A DNA stretch of 64,000 nucleotides from Oasisia sp. SBJ-2009. Its lineage: Eukaryota > Annelida > Polychaeta > Sabellida > Siboglinidae. A model generated the notes under the pieces. The model had not been told where the DNA came from and ran no database searches. It saw nothing but the letters and a program-made list of their open reading frames with translations. Below are positions 1 through 11,086 of this stretch, piece after piece; the stretch's first letter is position 1; each line of letters opens with the position of its first letter. The DNA is taken from assembly GCA_964017155.1 (NCBI GenBank), contig OZ024857.1, positions 12,965,284 through 13,029,283 of the forward strand. Direction: 5' to 3'. The position numbers and the translations under genes are program-made.

Positions 1-682
1 GAATGATTTTACCTCTATGAACCATTTACAAAGGATTTAGCCCCTAGGTCCCTCTAAACAATGCTGGCATTTTCCGATTCTGACATCAGTTTGACGTAAT
101 GACATCATTATGACCCAGAAATCCAAGATGACCGCCATAGCTGATAGAACGAAAACGTAACTTTTAAACCAGAGCATCTAGAAGCATGTATGAAGACACT
201 TTTTCGGGTATATCGACCACGAGGATTCCGAGTCTGACATCAGTTTAAAAATTGAAGTTATGACATCATTTTGACCCAGAAATCCAAGATGGTTGCCCTC
301 CGGTTAAAGATGGCCGCCATCCCATAGAGCGAACACGTAACGTAACGAGAAGGGAAGATGTGGGTTTTTGGAGTTTGCATTTATACAGTATGTAAATAAG
401 TAGAGAAACAATACTAGTAAACTATGTTCAGTGAACAACGTCGAAACCCGTTTTACCTTGGTATTTACAGTGTGACAGCGATCACCCACCAGCTCCCAGC
501 CATGCCCGAGTGGCGAGGGATGGTGCTTCAGGGACGGTGGCACATTAGATACGCCAAATAGTTGGCGCGGAAGCAGTGTTGGCGCTGGCTATCTGGAGGA
601 AAGCAGATGAATGATTTGTTGCCCCTTGTTGCTGACTCTACATCGTTTTGAACGCTGTGGCACAGGGAAGGGTCTGCCAAGT

Positions 683-1565
683 TCATGTAGGTGACATGTG
701 CACCCATAGGTCTCGCTCATCGTCTTTAGTCGAGTATGCTGCGTCGTACAGGTCGTTCACGCAGATGATACGGCCAGCATCGCCATGGCGGGCAAGGATA
801 ATGGATGATACCTTGTGCATGTAGTCCGACCAGTTGTATGGGGTGCCATCTTCCGTCTGCCGACCTTCTGCTGTTGGAGTTGCCATACTCCAGATCATGT
901 CCATGTCGACAACAGCGACGTAGGGTTTCTGTAGGTCTAAATACTGCAGAGAGGGCTTCTGGATGGGCTTGCTCTTTTGCGTTTTCCTGTATGTGCCGTT
1001 GGAGTTGAACAAGGTCATACACTCCTCGACAACGCGATGTTCCCGCAACTGGGGCGGGTCCACACATTGACTGATCTCAACCAGGTTGATCACTGCCTTA
1101 AGAGCTGTCCGCCCCATCTCAACAGCTGTCGCCGTGAGATCCTCCTCTGGCTTCAATGCGCCTGGTTCCTTGGCAAACGTCAACCGTTTGGAACGGATGC
1201 ATGGAGGGAAGTATTCTTACTGAACACACGCAGGCACTGAGTTGATGTCCGCAACGAGCTTACTAGATGCAGGCATTGTTGACTGTAGGGTGCGGAGGGT
1301 TGATGAAGCCGGGTCGAACGGGAGGTAGTCGAATTCTTGCATTTATGTGACCAAATCCTGCACGCACTGCTCATCTTATCCCATCCGTTTTAGGCCGCGC
1401 TCTATGTGCTCTCTCTCTTTGCATCTTTTCGATTGACCAGGTCGTTGTGAGCCGTCCTGATCCGATCCACATTGTTAACATTGCATTTCTGAAGTGCACC
1501 AGCAGCTGATTTTCATTCTGGAGGATGGTGAGCCAGTCAGGCTTCGTTTTGCTGACCTTGTTCAT
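683..1565 (-). pseudogene. N-terminal half of a PIN-like/TGCD-family protein
   Basis: An open frame of 166 codons (1183-683) contains the phrases FNSNGTYRKTQKSKPIQK, then VAVVDMDMIWSMAT, then CVNDLYDAAYSTKDDERD. This order resembles the N-terminal part of a large, poorly characterised invertebrate family that I recall as an aspartate-rich PIN/nuclease-like fold followed by a TGCDxxSxFxGKGKK block. Two further minus-strand open frames upstream (1374-1180 and 1565-1371) may be frameshifted continuations. The frame stops at 683 soon after the DDER segment, so the downstream half is missing on this strand; it is found inverted at 1656-2072. Function is unknown; the nuclease-like assignment is from memory of the family pattern. 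Confidence 0.45.
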
Positions 1566-1655
1566 GTTACACTCACTCCATATGTCCCAGACTATTTTGG
1601 AGTAGGGGTTGCCTGGATGGATCGAGTGAAGTAAGTTCGAAGGTAGGCGATTTGA

Positions 1656-2072
1656 TCAACAGGGAGAGCTGTTATCATAGCCTATTACTGTCCCCTACTC
1701 CGCTGCACTGACCCTGTTGTCATTGATGTTGTTGATACAGATGCCTATGTCGCGGTAGCAGTCCTCTGGCAGCAATTGGCAGATATGATCTGTATCAAGA
1801 AAAAGCAGGAGACGATCTTCTGCCGAGGCCTGCTAGCTGACAAGATGACAGGTTGTATTGTGCAGCTGCATGGTATGACTGGCTGTGATGCCAACTCAGG
1901 CTTCTACGGAAAGGGTAAGAAGTCGGTGTATGACCAAGTGGCGAAGAACCCTGTGGCGCGACGGCAGCTGTCGGGGTGCGGAGAGAGCCTTGACCTTGAG
2001 GAGGAGATAGTAGAACAGCTTTTCGAGTTCACACGACATGTCATCTACCGTCTACGGCGACAACAAGAGTAG
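1656..2072 (+). pseudogene. C-terminal half of the same TGCD-family protein, inverted
   Basis: The frame is open from 1656 (a TGA precedes it at 1653) to a stop at 2070-2072. It reads VVIDVVDTDAYVAVAVLW near 1716-1769, then GMTGCDANSGFYGKGKKSVY near 1870-1930. The DTD block and the TGCD...GKGKK block are the C-terminal hallmarks of the family whose N-terminal half lies at 683-1565 on the other strand. No ATG opens the frame. Either the coding region was broken by an internal inversion, or two partial copies were joined head to head inside one inverted-repeat element. Neither half alone looks functional. Confidence 0.5.
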
Positions 2073-2719
2073 CACTATAGCTGAGGCCCGTGCCGCGAAG
2101 TGGAAGAGAATGATAGATAGATAGATACAGATAGACTGCGCCAACACTGCTTCCGCGCCAACTACTTGGCGTATCTAATGTGCCACCGTCCCTGAAACTT
2201 CAACCATCGCCACTCGGACATGGCTGGGAGCTGGTGGGTGAACGCTGTCGCCCTGTAAATACCAAGGTAAAATGGGTTTCAACGTTAATTTTTGCTCTGG
2301 TTTAAAAGTTACGTTTTCGTTTTACCAACTATGGCGGCCATCTTGGATTTCTGGGTCATAATGATGTCATAACGTCAAATTGATGTAGAGTCGGAATCCC
2401 CGTGGTCGAAGTACTCGAAAAAGTGTCTTCATACATGCTTCTTGGTGTTCTGGTTTAAAAGATACGTTTTCGTTCTACCAGATGGCGTCCATCTTGGATT
2501 TATGGGTCAAAACGATGTCATAGCGTCAAACTAATGTCAGAATCGGAATCCACGTGGAAGAATTACCCAAAAAAGTGTCTTCATACGTGATTTTCGGCGA
2601 TTTGGTTCAATAGTTAATTTTTCGAAATGATGCCAGCCGCCATTTTGGACATTACAACAAATTAATGCATTTGTTTGTTACCATCTTCAACAATACCTAA
2701 CATATTTATATATGGGGAA

Positions 2720-3645
2720 GGGCGGGTAAAGTGGGCCCCTTAAGCACCGATCGACCTTCATTTGATATTTATGTACAAAAATTGTTAATTTTTGCTACAC
2801 TATCTAGCTATATATCTTGACTAAGTATATGCACAGTCTTGTTACTCTGTCTTAATAAATATAATACATACGATGCATTTTAAAAAGAGACCCATTTTAT
2901 TAATTTGCAAATTGTGGAGCCCAAAATGGCCCCCCTAACAATTCTACGCGATGCCACTTAATTATCGGTGCAAATCTCACACATAAACCTGCGATCTCAT
3001 ACCCAGGACACGCACAGATGCCCACTGGCCATATTCACCGCACTGTTGGAGTATAATTCCGAACAATACAGACAAGGTCTAGTGTCACCATCTTCCTTTC
3101 TATGTCTTCATTTTAATCGACATCTCAGCTGTTGTGAGCCATCTCTTCTTTGAACTGGTTGGTTGTAGGCAGACTAGTTTTGTTGTGGCTTCGACGTCTT
3201 TCTCGTAAGGGCTGTCTGTAATGATCCAGGTCTTTCCTCTCTGTGTATCTTGTCGCACTATAGCCCAATGGGGCCCACTTTGGCCTCTGGCATAGATTAT
3301 CGGTTGGATGCCATCTCAAGATTAATGCGTTTATTCACGTCAAACTGAAATAGCTCATTCAATTAACTATGGCCTATTGTTCCACGGACCACATTTACAG
3401 TTATGTAACCTAACCATTTGTGGAAATATGGTGATTGTAAAACACATCAGTTATTTCAAGAAGTTCCAAAAATACAAATTTGCTGCTTACTGTCTTGAAT
3501 TCGCACAAAACAAACAATTACGACATTGAGTTGTGTCACCGGACGGGTGTGTAAATATTAGTATCGTTACTTTAGCTGCATTCGATACCAGAAATGCTGT
3601 GACGATGTGGCCCCACATTGGCCGAGGGGCCCACCTTACCCGCCC
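2720..3645. repeat. Inverted 20-bp repeats bounding about 0.9 kb
   Basis: The 20-mer starting gggcgggtaaagtgggcccc at 2720-2739 is present inverted at 3626-3645 with one mismatch. A related phrase (ggggcccactttggcc) lies between them near 3268. The arrangement suggests the ends of a short transposon. The proposed last coding exon of the EGF/transmembrane gene (3100-3286) lies inside this interval. Confidence 0.45.
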
Positions 3646-3671
3646 ATCCCTACGCATGCATAATATGCATG

Positions 3672-3708
<37 letters not shown>

Positions 3709-6344
3709 TATTATATATAATATGTACGTATATAAATATGATATATATATATATATATATTGTTTAAAACTATGACCTAAAACATTATATATATATATAT
3801 ATAATGTACCCATTATATACTTACCGTGTAGCCTCCAGTTTGTCCTCATGGTCATGATGCCAGCGACGATAAATATATACGCCGATGACGACCAGGACGA
3901 TGATTCCACCGGGAGCTCCAATTGCTGCAAGCATATTTAAATTACACCATAAAATATAATATGTGTGACGACAACGTACTATCAATAATTAATTAACTAT
4001 CTCGTTCAAACAGAACCAAAATAAACAACGCCTGTATAAACATTCCTCTCATCAGATCCGTCCAAACCAATCCCTGTAGAAAGTCTTACATCCCAGTTAT
4101 CACGGCCGGTACCAGGTGGAAATGAAACTGTCTATGGCCAACGAAGACACACCACTCCAAACAGGAACACGTCCACGTATCAAACCTGTCTCCGCCTCTG
4201 TTACGTCGGTCACCGTAATATAACAGAATTATCTAGAACACATCCATTGAATTGAAAGACATTGAAATTAAAAAGATAACTCACTTTATAGCCATCGTCT
4301 GCAACAATCATATCCTTAACAACTTTCGGCAAGCACACAAAACGCAGCCCAGGTTGTTTAGAAACTCTCACACTGTCACTGAAGCAAAAGCGAACAGCAC
4401 TCTGCTGAGGACGGGCCCTTGGTGGGGGTAGGGGCGGGGGTGGTGCTTGTACCTGTAGCAAAATCACGTGTCGATTTGAGATTATTCGTCGTAGCACTGA
4501 TGTCTATGAAATTTGCATCACCACATGATTATTAGAATCGTTAGGTCGTCGGTTGAGTGTATTAGTTTAGTGACGATTTAAAAATGCATGTAGTCACATT
4601 AATTAATACTTATAATCATTATTATAAAATATAACTAGAACTGTTCAAAGGGTTATAAATTAATATCAACATTATACAAGATAAACTGTCATCGATATAT
4701 TAGAAAGAACACTAGTAAATCGTTCCTGTAGCTAACGTTCAGGAAGTTCGTACACGTTACCTGTCTCGTTTTACGTTTATTTATTATACAACTGGTCCGT
4801 GTGCTTTAGTGTGGCTTGCTAATATTGACATAAAATGAAACTAAGACAACACACACACGGTCCTTGGCACAAAAATATCTCACTTCATGACACTGTTGAT
4901 CAATGACCACGATCGGTGCACCCATGAGATAGGCCACAAAACTCAGTCAGTTTGTATCTTAGTAGATAGGTAGGTTTACTGTACACATTTTGTCACGTAC
5001 CGATTTCGCAGTTCACTCCAGTATATCGTATTTTACAGCGACATTTGTAATGGTCAAAATAATCAGAACACCTCGCTCCATTCTTGCACGGGTTGTCTGC
5101 GCATGTGGTCCCGGCTGTAACACAATTACCTAGTTACTCCCGTTCTTTACTTGGCTGTAACACAATTACCTGACTACTCCCGTTCGTTGCTTGACTTTAT
5201 CGTTACTTTGTGGTTTAACCAGCTACATGCCCTCCAGGTTTATATGTACCATCATGGTAATATTTTCATTATACAGCATGAATAAAGATACACTTTCTTA
5301 TGCCTGACTTAAAATTCATGATCAAGACCCCATATGCACTGAACTGGGATCAATTCTTTAATAATTTGTACTGACATGTGACTTCGCATTCACGACACAT
5401 TCGGCGGGCTCACTTCGCAGCATTTTGCGTGCGCGTGTACGTGTGGGGGTCTGTATGTGTATAATATGCAGCATTTTATGTGTGCACGCAGCCACGCACA
5501 CAATGGTGTGCATATGATACTTACTATTTTCGCAACACAAGCCATAGGCTTTTTCACGGCAAACACACTTATTGACTCCTGCATTATGGCCATACACGCA
5601 AGTCAGGGGACAATCGTCTTGTTCTGACGACCCGTCACTATCCAGTTTACACGCTTTCAAACATGACGAATACGATCTCGAATATTGGTCTTCGCAACAT
5701 AGGTCCCTTTTTCTTTCGCGGGTTCCTCCGCACTCTTTGCCACAAGATCCTCAATTCTTCCATAGTTCCCAGTCACATGCACTAAAACACACATACGTAA
5801 TCATGTGACAGTCACTGTTTGCAAATGATTGCAAGTTAATGGATGCATTATATATCTATGACAATGCCTGACTAAACATTCATGGTCAAGACCCCATATG
5901 CACTGAACTGGGACCAATTCTTTAATAATTTGTACTGAAATGTGATTTCGCGTTCACGACATATTCGGCAGGCTCACTTCGCAGCATATTGCGCACGCGT
6001 GTGCATGTGGGGGTCTGTATGTGTATAATATGCAGCGTTTTGTGTGTGCACGCACACAATGGTGTGCATACGCCATATGATACTTACTGAATTCGCAACA
6101 CAAGCCATGGGCTTCGTCATGGCATTCACAGTGATCGGCTGCTACGTTGTGGCCAAACACGCAAGTCAGAGGACAATCATCTTTTTCATATGACCCATTG
6201 CTATATAGATTACACGCTTTCAAACATAACGTATACGATCTCGAATATTGGTCTTTGCAACATAGGTTCCTTTTTCTTTCACGGATTGCTCCGCACTCTT
6301 TGCCACAACGTCCCCAATTCAGCCATGGTTCCCAGTCACATACG
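3100..6344 (-). CDS. TSP1-like/EGF/transmembrane protein, 5' end missing
   Basis: Minus-strand exons with matching phases: 6344-6088 (Cys-rich, 257 nt), 5114-5001 (EGF, 114 nt), 3924-3825 (transmembrane, 100 nt) and a possible last exon 3286-3100 ending in TAG. The first begins CDWEPWLNWGRCGKEC followed by RERKRNLCC, the spaced-Trp and Arg pattern of a thrombospondin type 1 repeat, and adds a CxCx6GLCC tail. The EGF exon reads CADNPCKNGARCSDYF then CRCKIRYTGVNC, six cysteines in EGF spacing. The third reads IGAPGGIIVLVVIGVYIY then RRWHHDHE: a single membrane segment with a basic cytoplasmic stop. So this is a type I surface protein with extracellular TSP1 and EGF modules. An upstream exon ending two bases into a codon is required and not found. 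The last exon is the weakest part: its frame stays open beyond the acceptor and it lies in a transposon-like interval. Protein identity is unknown. Confidence 0.6.
4285..4452 (-). other. Possible cryptic exon, phase 0-0
   Basis: A 168-nt interval is bounded by ttgctacag and aaa|gtgagt on the minus strand. It is open in one frame, with a Pro-rich start and a segment GLRFVCLPKVVKDMIV. It lies between the EGF and transmembrane exons, but its frame does not fit theirs (they join 1+2), and the frame they would impose hits a stop. It is therefore either an exon of another transcript or chance. Confidence 0.2.
5115..5195 (-). repeat. 40-bp tandem duplication of the EGF-exon splice acceptor
   Basis: Two adjacent near-identical units of about 40 bp start at ggctgtaacacaattacc. 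On the minus strand each contributes gtgttacag, so two acceptors sit about 40 nt apart. Use of the upstream one would add a non-multiple of three and meets a TAA at once, so the exon-proximal acceptor at 5114/5115 is the likely one. Confidence 0.6.
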
Positions 6345-6415
6345 CTAAAACACAGATATGTAATCATGTGACAGTCACTGTTAGCAAATGATTGCAAGTT
6401 AACGGATGCATTATT
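5301..6415. repeat. 564-bp tandem segmental duplication
   Basis: Copy A (about 5301-5851) and copy B (about 5865-6415) are aligned throughout, including intron sequence such as the phrase around catatgcactgaactggg and the 257-nt Cys-rich exon. The offset is 564 bp for both the left and right landmarks. Differences are scattered substitutions plus small indels, so the duplication is not very recent. Confidence 0.8.
5525..5781 (-). pseudogene. Duplicate Cys-rich exon with in-frame TGA
   Basis: This copy has intact tttag acceptor and gtaagta donor sites and is 257 nt long, like its partner at 6088-6344. It keeps all the cysteines (CGKEC, LCC, CLKAC, DDCPLTC, CVC, GLCC). In the WxxWxxWG motif the third Trp codon is TGA: the frame reads CDWELWKN, stop, GSCGKEC, where the partner has WLNWGRCGKEC. 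The exon is asymmetric (one leading and one trailing base around 85 codons), so splicing both copies in series would break the frame even without the stop. It is probably a dead or poison exon; a sequencing error at the TGA is the alternative. Confidence 0.65.
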
Positions 6416-6887
6416 TGTCAGTATGGATTAGTTTAACAAGATTGTCACCTAGAGATTCAACTCTAGATGGCAGGTGGACTAGGAAGCCCTTTGGCTTATT
6501 GAGAGTCCAACCTATCTGTCTAAGTACACCCCGCCCGTCTGAGGTATATGTCGATTTTATTTTAAAATATATTAACACTATTAGCACCTCCACAATCAGC
6601 TGATAATATGTTCCATTCGTTTACTGTTCTATGTTAAAATAAATACCCTTTCTGTTCTCAATGCCCCGTCGATCACTGCTTCAGAGTAGCTGCTCCGTTT
6701 TGCATCTCCCTGGTTGCTGACTTTTCCCCTTGCCGCTTTCTCTGTTGTTCCTTACTTTCCTGCCTCTTTTCTTCCTGTCATCATCCTTGTTTTTGACTTC
6801 AGTTTGGTCACATCTACTCTGACTTCCTTTCATCTTTCCTACTGTCTATCATCTCCTGTTCCCTTGGCCCTCCCTCCTTCTCTACTG

Positions 6888-7198
6888 TCACTTTTCCCCT
6901 GTCACCTTCCTGCATGTCATGTTTTCTGTTGTTCTTTCTCCATTTGTTTTCCTTGCAATACCCTCCCTCCTCTCTCTATCACAATATCCGTTAGCGTAGC
7001 TAACTCTGCTGTCAGACAGTCCACTTTCCAACACCCTAAACATTGAAAAGTAAACCCTTCCTCCGTTGTCTCTGACCAAGACTTTCTGCACCCCGATACG
7101 TCAAAATCCACCAAGCTGTGGCAGTGGTTACACACCAAGTGCCTCCTTGCCTTCACTTGCCGCTTGCAAGGTGCCATATTACGATTTATCAAAATCAA
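6888..7198 (-). pseudogene. Possible zinc-motif ORF of a mobile element
   Basis: A 93-codon frame contains the cysteine/histidine phrases CNHCHSLVDFDVSGC and SETTEEGFTFQCLGC, followed by a short helical, charged tail that stops. The EGFTFQCxGC pattern resembles PHD-like zinc segments I recall from LINE-type ORF1 proteins of marine invertebrates. Nothing downstream continues it. Treat as a fragment; the family is uncertain. Confidence 0.35.
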
Positions 7199-7238
7199 CT
7201 TAGTTTATACCAACTTAGTCTTTAGAAAGACTGTCTTT

Positions 7239-7631
7239 CCTACTAAAACGTTTGCTAATTTTTTATCACAATGGTACCTAATCAAAGAATTGTCTTATGT
7301 ATGTAGCTGTTATGCTTATTACTTTATCTAGCTGTTATATATTATATCAAAAAATCAGATTTGCCAAAAAAAATACAATCTTGTTGAAAGCTAGATTACC
7401 CTATTTTTACCCAATATAAATAATAGTCTGCATAAACTAAGGTTTCCTACTAGAAAGCTTTTTATTTTTAATAACAATGACACCTATTGAAAGTATTGTC
7501 TTTCATATGTAGTTGTTACGCTTATTGCTTATAAATTATACTAACTATATCAAATAAACAGATTTACTCGAATCTTGTTTACATTACAATTTGTCGAAGG
7601 CTAGATTACCCTATTATCACCCACTATAATA
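7239..7631. repeat. Diverged tandem duplication, about 206 bp per unit
   Basis: Two successive units share cctacta at the start, a central 'tatcaaa..a.cagattt' phrase and gctagattaccctatt near the end (7239-7444 and 7445-7631). They are AT-rich and noncoding. The 64-codon plus-strand frame at 7690-7884 follows directly. Confidence 0.6.
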
Positions 7632-7689
7632 ACATGTTAAAAATACTGTTAACTAACCAAAACTACTACTTAATGTCTAGTACAACTTT

Positions 7690-7884
7690 ATGAATAACCT
7701 TAACACAAGAATAATACTTATCAATCAATATTTCCGCTTGTTTTTTAACTTGCATACACCACCACTTTCGCCGTATTACCCCAATTTCGAACATCTAGTC
7801 ATCTACATCTTGAACTTCTTCCGGTATTCCACTACCGTCAATTATGACGACTTCGTGGATATTGTGCGCATGTTCAAGTGCTGA
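7690..7884 (+). CDS. Short unknown ORF, doubtful
   Basis: A 64-codon frame begins with ATG in an AT-rich setting, is hydrophobic and aromatic in its middle, and ends VDIVRMFKC. I recognise no family, no splice context supports it, and it follows a tandem repeat. Recorded only because its codon use is somewhat less AT-biased than its surroundings. Confidence 0.15.
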   Translation: MNNLNTRIILINQYFRLFFNLHTPPLSPYYPNFEHLVIYILNFFRYSTTVNYDDFVDIVRMFKC

Positions 7885-8036
7885 TTAAAAACTGTAATAC
7901 TAATGGTGTGTATATTTTTAGTAATAATATATATTAAAAAACAGTGCAAGTGCATGTTAAAAACAGCAGTCACGATAAGTTAAGCCTAAGGTCTGTCATA
8001 GCCTCGGTTACCCAGACTCCGTGAGGTGGCAGCCCC

Positions 8037-8354
8037 TCAACGTTTTCTCGGCGTAGTTCCGCAGTCGACCGACAGTCGGTTAAGCGAGACTAGGATACAT
8101 AGGTGAAGGATTTGTTTAAAACATGTGTTTGTGTGGGCAATGAAAATTATGGAGAATTTCAAATGTAATTGGTTTAATGAAGTAAATCTTGCTACAACGA
8201 TATTCATATCTACAACCTCATCAAGCATTGCAATAGAAATACTAACTCGTGTCTTCCCGTTACCACCACTACCACGCTTGCCTGGAATCTGGATGTCCAC
8301 CACACTTGATAGAACCAACAGCACCACGGCAGCCGTAAGACGAATCAAAGACAT
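8037..8354 (-). CDS. Possible first coding exon with signal peptide
   Basis: The minus-strand frame starts MSLIRLTAAVVLLVLSSVV, a textbook signal peptide with a basic n-region and a hydrophobic core of about 14 residues, followed by a GKRGSGGNGK segment. Only the first 80-90 bases need be exon; possible donors include gtaacg and gttagt near 8260-8275. It lies upstream of the Cys-rich/EGF/transmembrane exons on the same strand and such a protein needs a signal peptide. However, no available donor leaves the two-base phase required by the exon at 6344, so an intermediate exon would be needed. Belonging to that gene is inference. Confidence 0.35.
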   Translation of the reverse strand: MSLIRLTAAVVLLVLSSVVDIQIPGKRGSGGNGKTRVSISIAMLDEVVDMNIVVARFTSLNQLHLKFSIIFIAHTNTCFKQILHLCILVSLNRLSVDCGTTPRKR

Positions 8355-8899
8355 CCTACTCCCGGAGTATACTGGAACAGAAATCAGCAGAATGTAAACT
8401 GTTGAAATTCGACATTAGAAAAGTAATGTACGTGCTACTTTTTACGGAAGATCACTCTATACGACTTAATTTTTTACTATATGTATACTACTAATAGGTC
8501 ATTTTGCTGTATGTACCACTGATTTGCACATTAGACGGTCGGGGATGATATCATAGATATAAATATTATAGAGGGATTGCCGACTCGTGACGTCACCCTA
8601 CATTTAAGCCTGATCACGTATCTCGCACTGCAGCGCCCTCACCGGGAGTCATAGAAAAGTTGTAGGACCGCGTATTCATGGCGTAAACGTTGTTTGTTTC
8701 AAATGGTTTTAATAATATGAGGATTTTTTTTAACATCGACGATCGCTGTGTATTCGGATGCCACAACAGTAATCAAAAATCTGAAAGTACATGGATCGGT
8801 TATGTGGCATTTCGAAAGAATGGGAATGAATGAAGGAAAACATAATTATTATATTAATTATATTATATATATTATTATTATATATATACATATATATAT

Positions 8900-9037
8900 T
8901 AACTGTTATGAGTTATATAGTTATTAATATTTCAATACTTTATACTACCAGGAAATAATCATTATTAAAAAACAATTTTATTGTATCATTATTTTGTTAA
9001 AAACAATTGAATTATTTAATTATCTTGATAAATAACA

Positions 9038-9069
<32 letters not shown>

Positions 9070-9255
9070 GTTAATACAATTTAATACAATTATTATAATT
9101 TTTACTTACTGATATAATCCAATTGTTTTTAGTATTAAAATTTTTACTTATCAAAATAATGATATAATACAATCGTTTTTTAATAATGATTATTTCCTGG
9201 TAGTATAAAATGTTGAAACATTAATAACTATAATTTATTACGGTCATAACATTAT
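8900..9255. repeat. AT-rich long inverted repeat, MITE-like
   Basis: The segment 8905-8997 is repeated inverted at about 9151-9250, sharing the 20-mer beginning tactaccaggaaataatcat and flanking sequence with a few changes. The arms are separated by roughly 150 bp that include a (TA)n run. No coding capacity is seen. It fits a hairpin-forming non-autonomous element. Confidence 0.65.
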
Positions 9256-10257
9256 GTTATATTGATCAGCTATTTGAATATATTTGCAGATAAGCAATTC
9301 ACATGTTTCACGTATTAAAGTATATGAAGTACCACCAGCAGTTGTTAAAAGGACTCATGATCTCCTAAAATCTGTTTTCGTTATTTTTCAACTTAGCTTA
9401 TTGAAATTATAGGGTAACATCATTTATATATAAAAACAATTTTACACATTTATTATAAAAACATTGTCCACCAGGTGGCGGTGTAGTCGCCGTAAAACAA
9501 ACATTTTGGTTGCTTCACCGTTAAAAGTGTACCTGGAAAATGGATTGACCAAATGTGTTCAAACTTAGCATATCAATAGAACACATAAAATAGCAGACTA
9601 TGACAGTTTGATTTTTTTTGGTTACTCTACAAAAACAATTTATATGAATTTTTGAATCTTTGCTAATTTTCGTAAGTAAATATTCCATCAAAGTCATGAT
9701 ATTACATGTAATCTAAATAGGTTATCTAAAATCTGATTCTGTCATAGTCTAGTATATTATTTTGTGGAGAAATGCTGAAATTGTTAGAAGATTCTGTTGA
9801 TAAATAGCTGAGTTACACCGAACAAGAGATTGCTCATCGACATAAAAACATTTTACTGAGAAAACGCGCATTGAAGTTTCTCAACATTCCAATAACAAAT
9901 TTCACAGGCAAAAATCGAACTTCTGTTATAACAGTTCATGCAAAGCTTCTACAATCGATTGTCTTTCCACTGATATATATTGTTCATCATTTAGTTGCGA
10001 GAAAATGTGTATAAACATTAGGCGAGACACCAAAATTATGCCATAGTCCTCACTAAAAACTTCGAACTGCATAACTAACTAAAACTACAGACTGTCTTTC
10101 TCCAGTTCATTATAAATGTTCATCTGAAGACAGTTCTGAGTTCTGGATTGGCCCTAGAATCATCCAGCGGCATAGTCATTGGCCGAAGCTTCAGCCTCAC
10201 GAGTGAACCTGCGGGCCCGCCATGCAGTCTTCGTCGACGCTTCAGCCTGCCGCTCCG

Positions 10258-10264
<7 letters not shown>
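9256..10264. other. Noncoding stretch
   Basis: AT-rich sequence with no open frame of note and no repeat I could match elsewhere in the window. Confidence 0.6.

Positions 10265-10328
<64 letters not shown>
10265..10328. repeat. (TA)n microsatellite
   Basis: About 32 uninterrupted TA units. All apparent open frames through it are repeat translations. Confidence 0.95.
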
Positions 10329-10330
<2 letters not shown>

Positions 10331-10339
10331 AACACAAAC

Positions 10340-10700
10340 AACACATTTCAAGATTGCGGACCGGTTTCTTAACCAATTGAAACTGTTTTCATGCCAATGG
10401 GTCCCATAGATAATCACTGCATACGTTATTGCCCGGCATATTACACGTTTATGGTATAATGAGTTATATGAGGTGTCATGAAGTGTTACAATTTACCCCA
10501 ACACGGGGCATGTTATACCAGCGAATGGGGTAAATTGTAATATACATTTTTAACATTGGTACAAAGTATAGTGATAGACAACTTTACACAGTTGGTGCAA
10601 TTTCTCTGCGGGAGATATGTGGGGACCCTTTGGCATGAAAACAGTTTCGATCGGTTAAGAAACTCGTCGGCAACCTTGAAATTATTTGAGAGGGTTGCGC
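10340..10700. repeat. Palindromic dispersed repeat, family B copy 1
   Basis: The left arm (about 10350-10500) contains gaaactgttttcatgcca; the right arm (about 10515-10685) contains it inverted as tggcatgaaaacagtttc. The centre has acaatttacccc and its complement ggggtaaattgt. A partial copy of the left arm recurs at 21413-21540 (gagttatatgaggtgtc, gtgttacaatttacccc), so this is a dispersed family. Confidence 0.65.
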
Positions 10701-11086
10701 TCTGGATTATTATTAAGGAACATTTGAAGTTTAGAATACAACAGGGCAACGTACCCAAGGTAGGACTTCGACCCCCGTGCGCTCCGACTATAAAGGTACA
10801 GCACTTACCTGCGAACACACGACAGCTTTTTTTGTCTTTTCAATGTTTTATTCATACTCTCACATATATGTACATATAAAAGCGTGATTTATGAATTAAA
10901 ACAAGAGCAAAAAACAAGGAGCACCATAAGCACTCGATGTGCCATAGCGTATATACGCGCCTGTTACTAGGATATGTACATAGTACATAGTATACTACAT
11001 AGTATGTAACAAGTGTAAATATACGTCAAACATGTTGGTATTCAATTACAATATAGTAATACTATTGTCCATCCTACAACGTTCTC

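Larger units (their letters stand above)
1..2640. mobile_element. DNA element with long inverted arms, decayed
   Basis: The block about 435-586 is repeated in inverted orientation at about 2138-2285. Outer sequences around 75-330 reappear inverted at about 2300-2560. Each outer arm also contains a tandem subrepeat, recognisable by the phrases 'gacatca' and 'cccagaaatccaagatgg'. The left arm has roughly 110 bp not present in the right arm. The space between the arms holds two coding remnants of one protein family in opposite orientation. This is the layout of a cut-and-paste element with long terminal inverted repeats. The outer left end may lie before the window and no target duplication could be fixed. 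I cannot assign a superfamily. Confidence 0.6.

Noticed and set aside
6714..7046. 110-codon plus-strand open frame, Leu/Ser/Pro-rich
   Set aside because: Pyrimidine-rich composition explains it, and the minus strand carries a better zinc-motif frame.
10120..10417. Several 74-85 codon open frames on both strands
   Set aside because: They pass through a (TA)n array and share no known motif.
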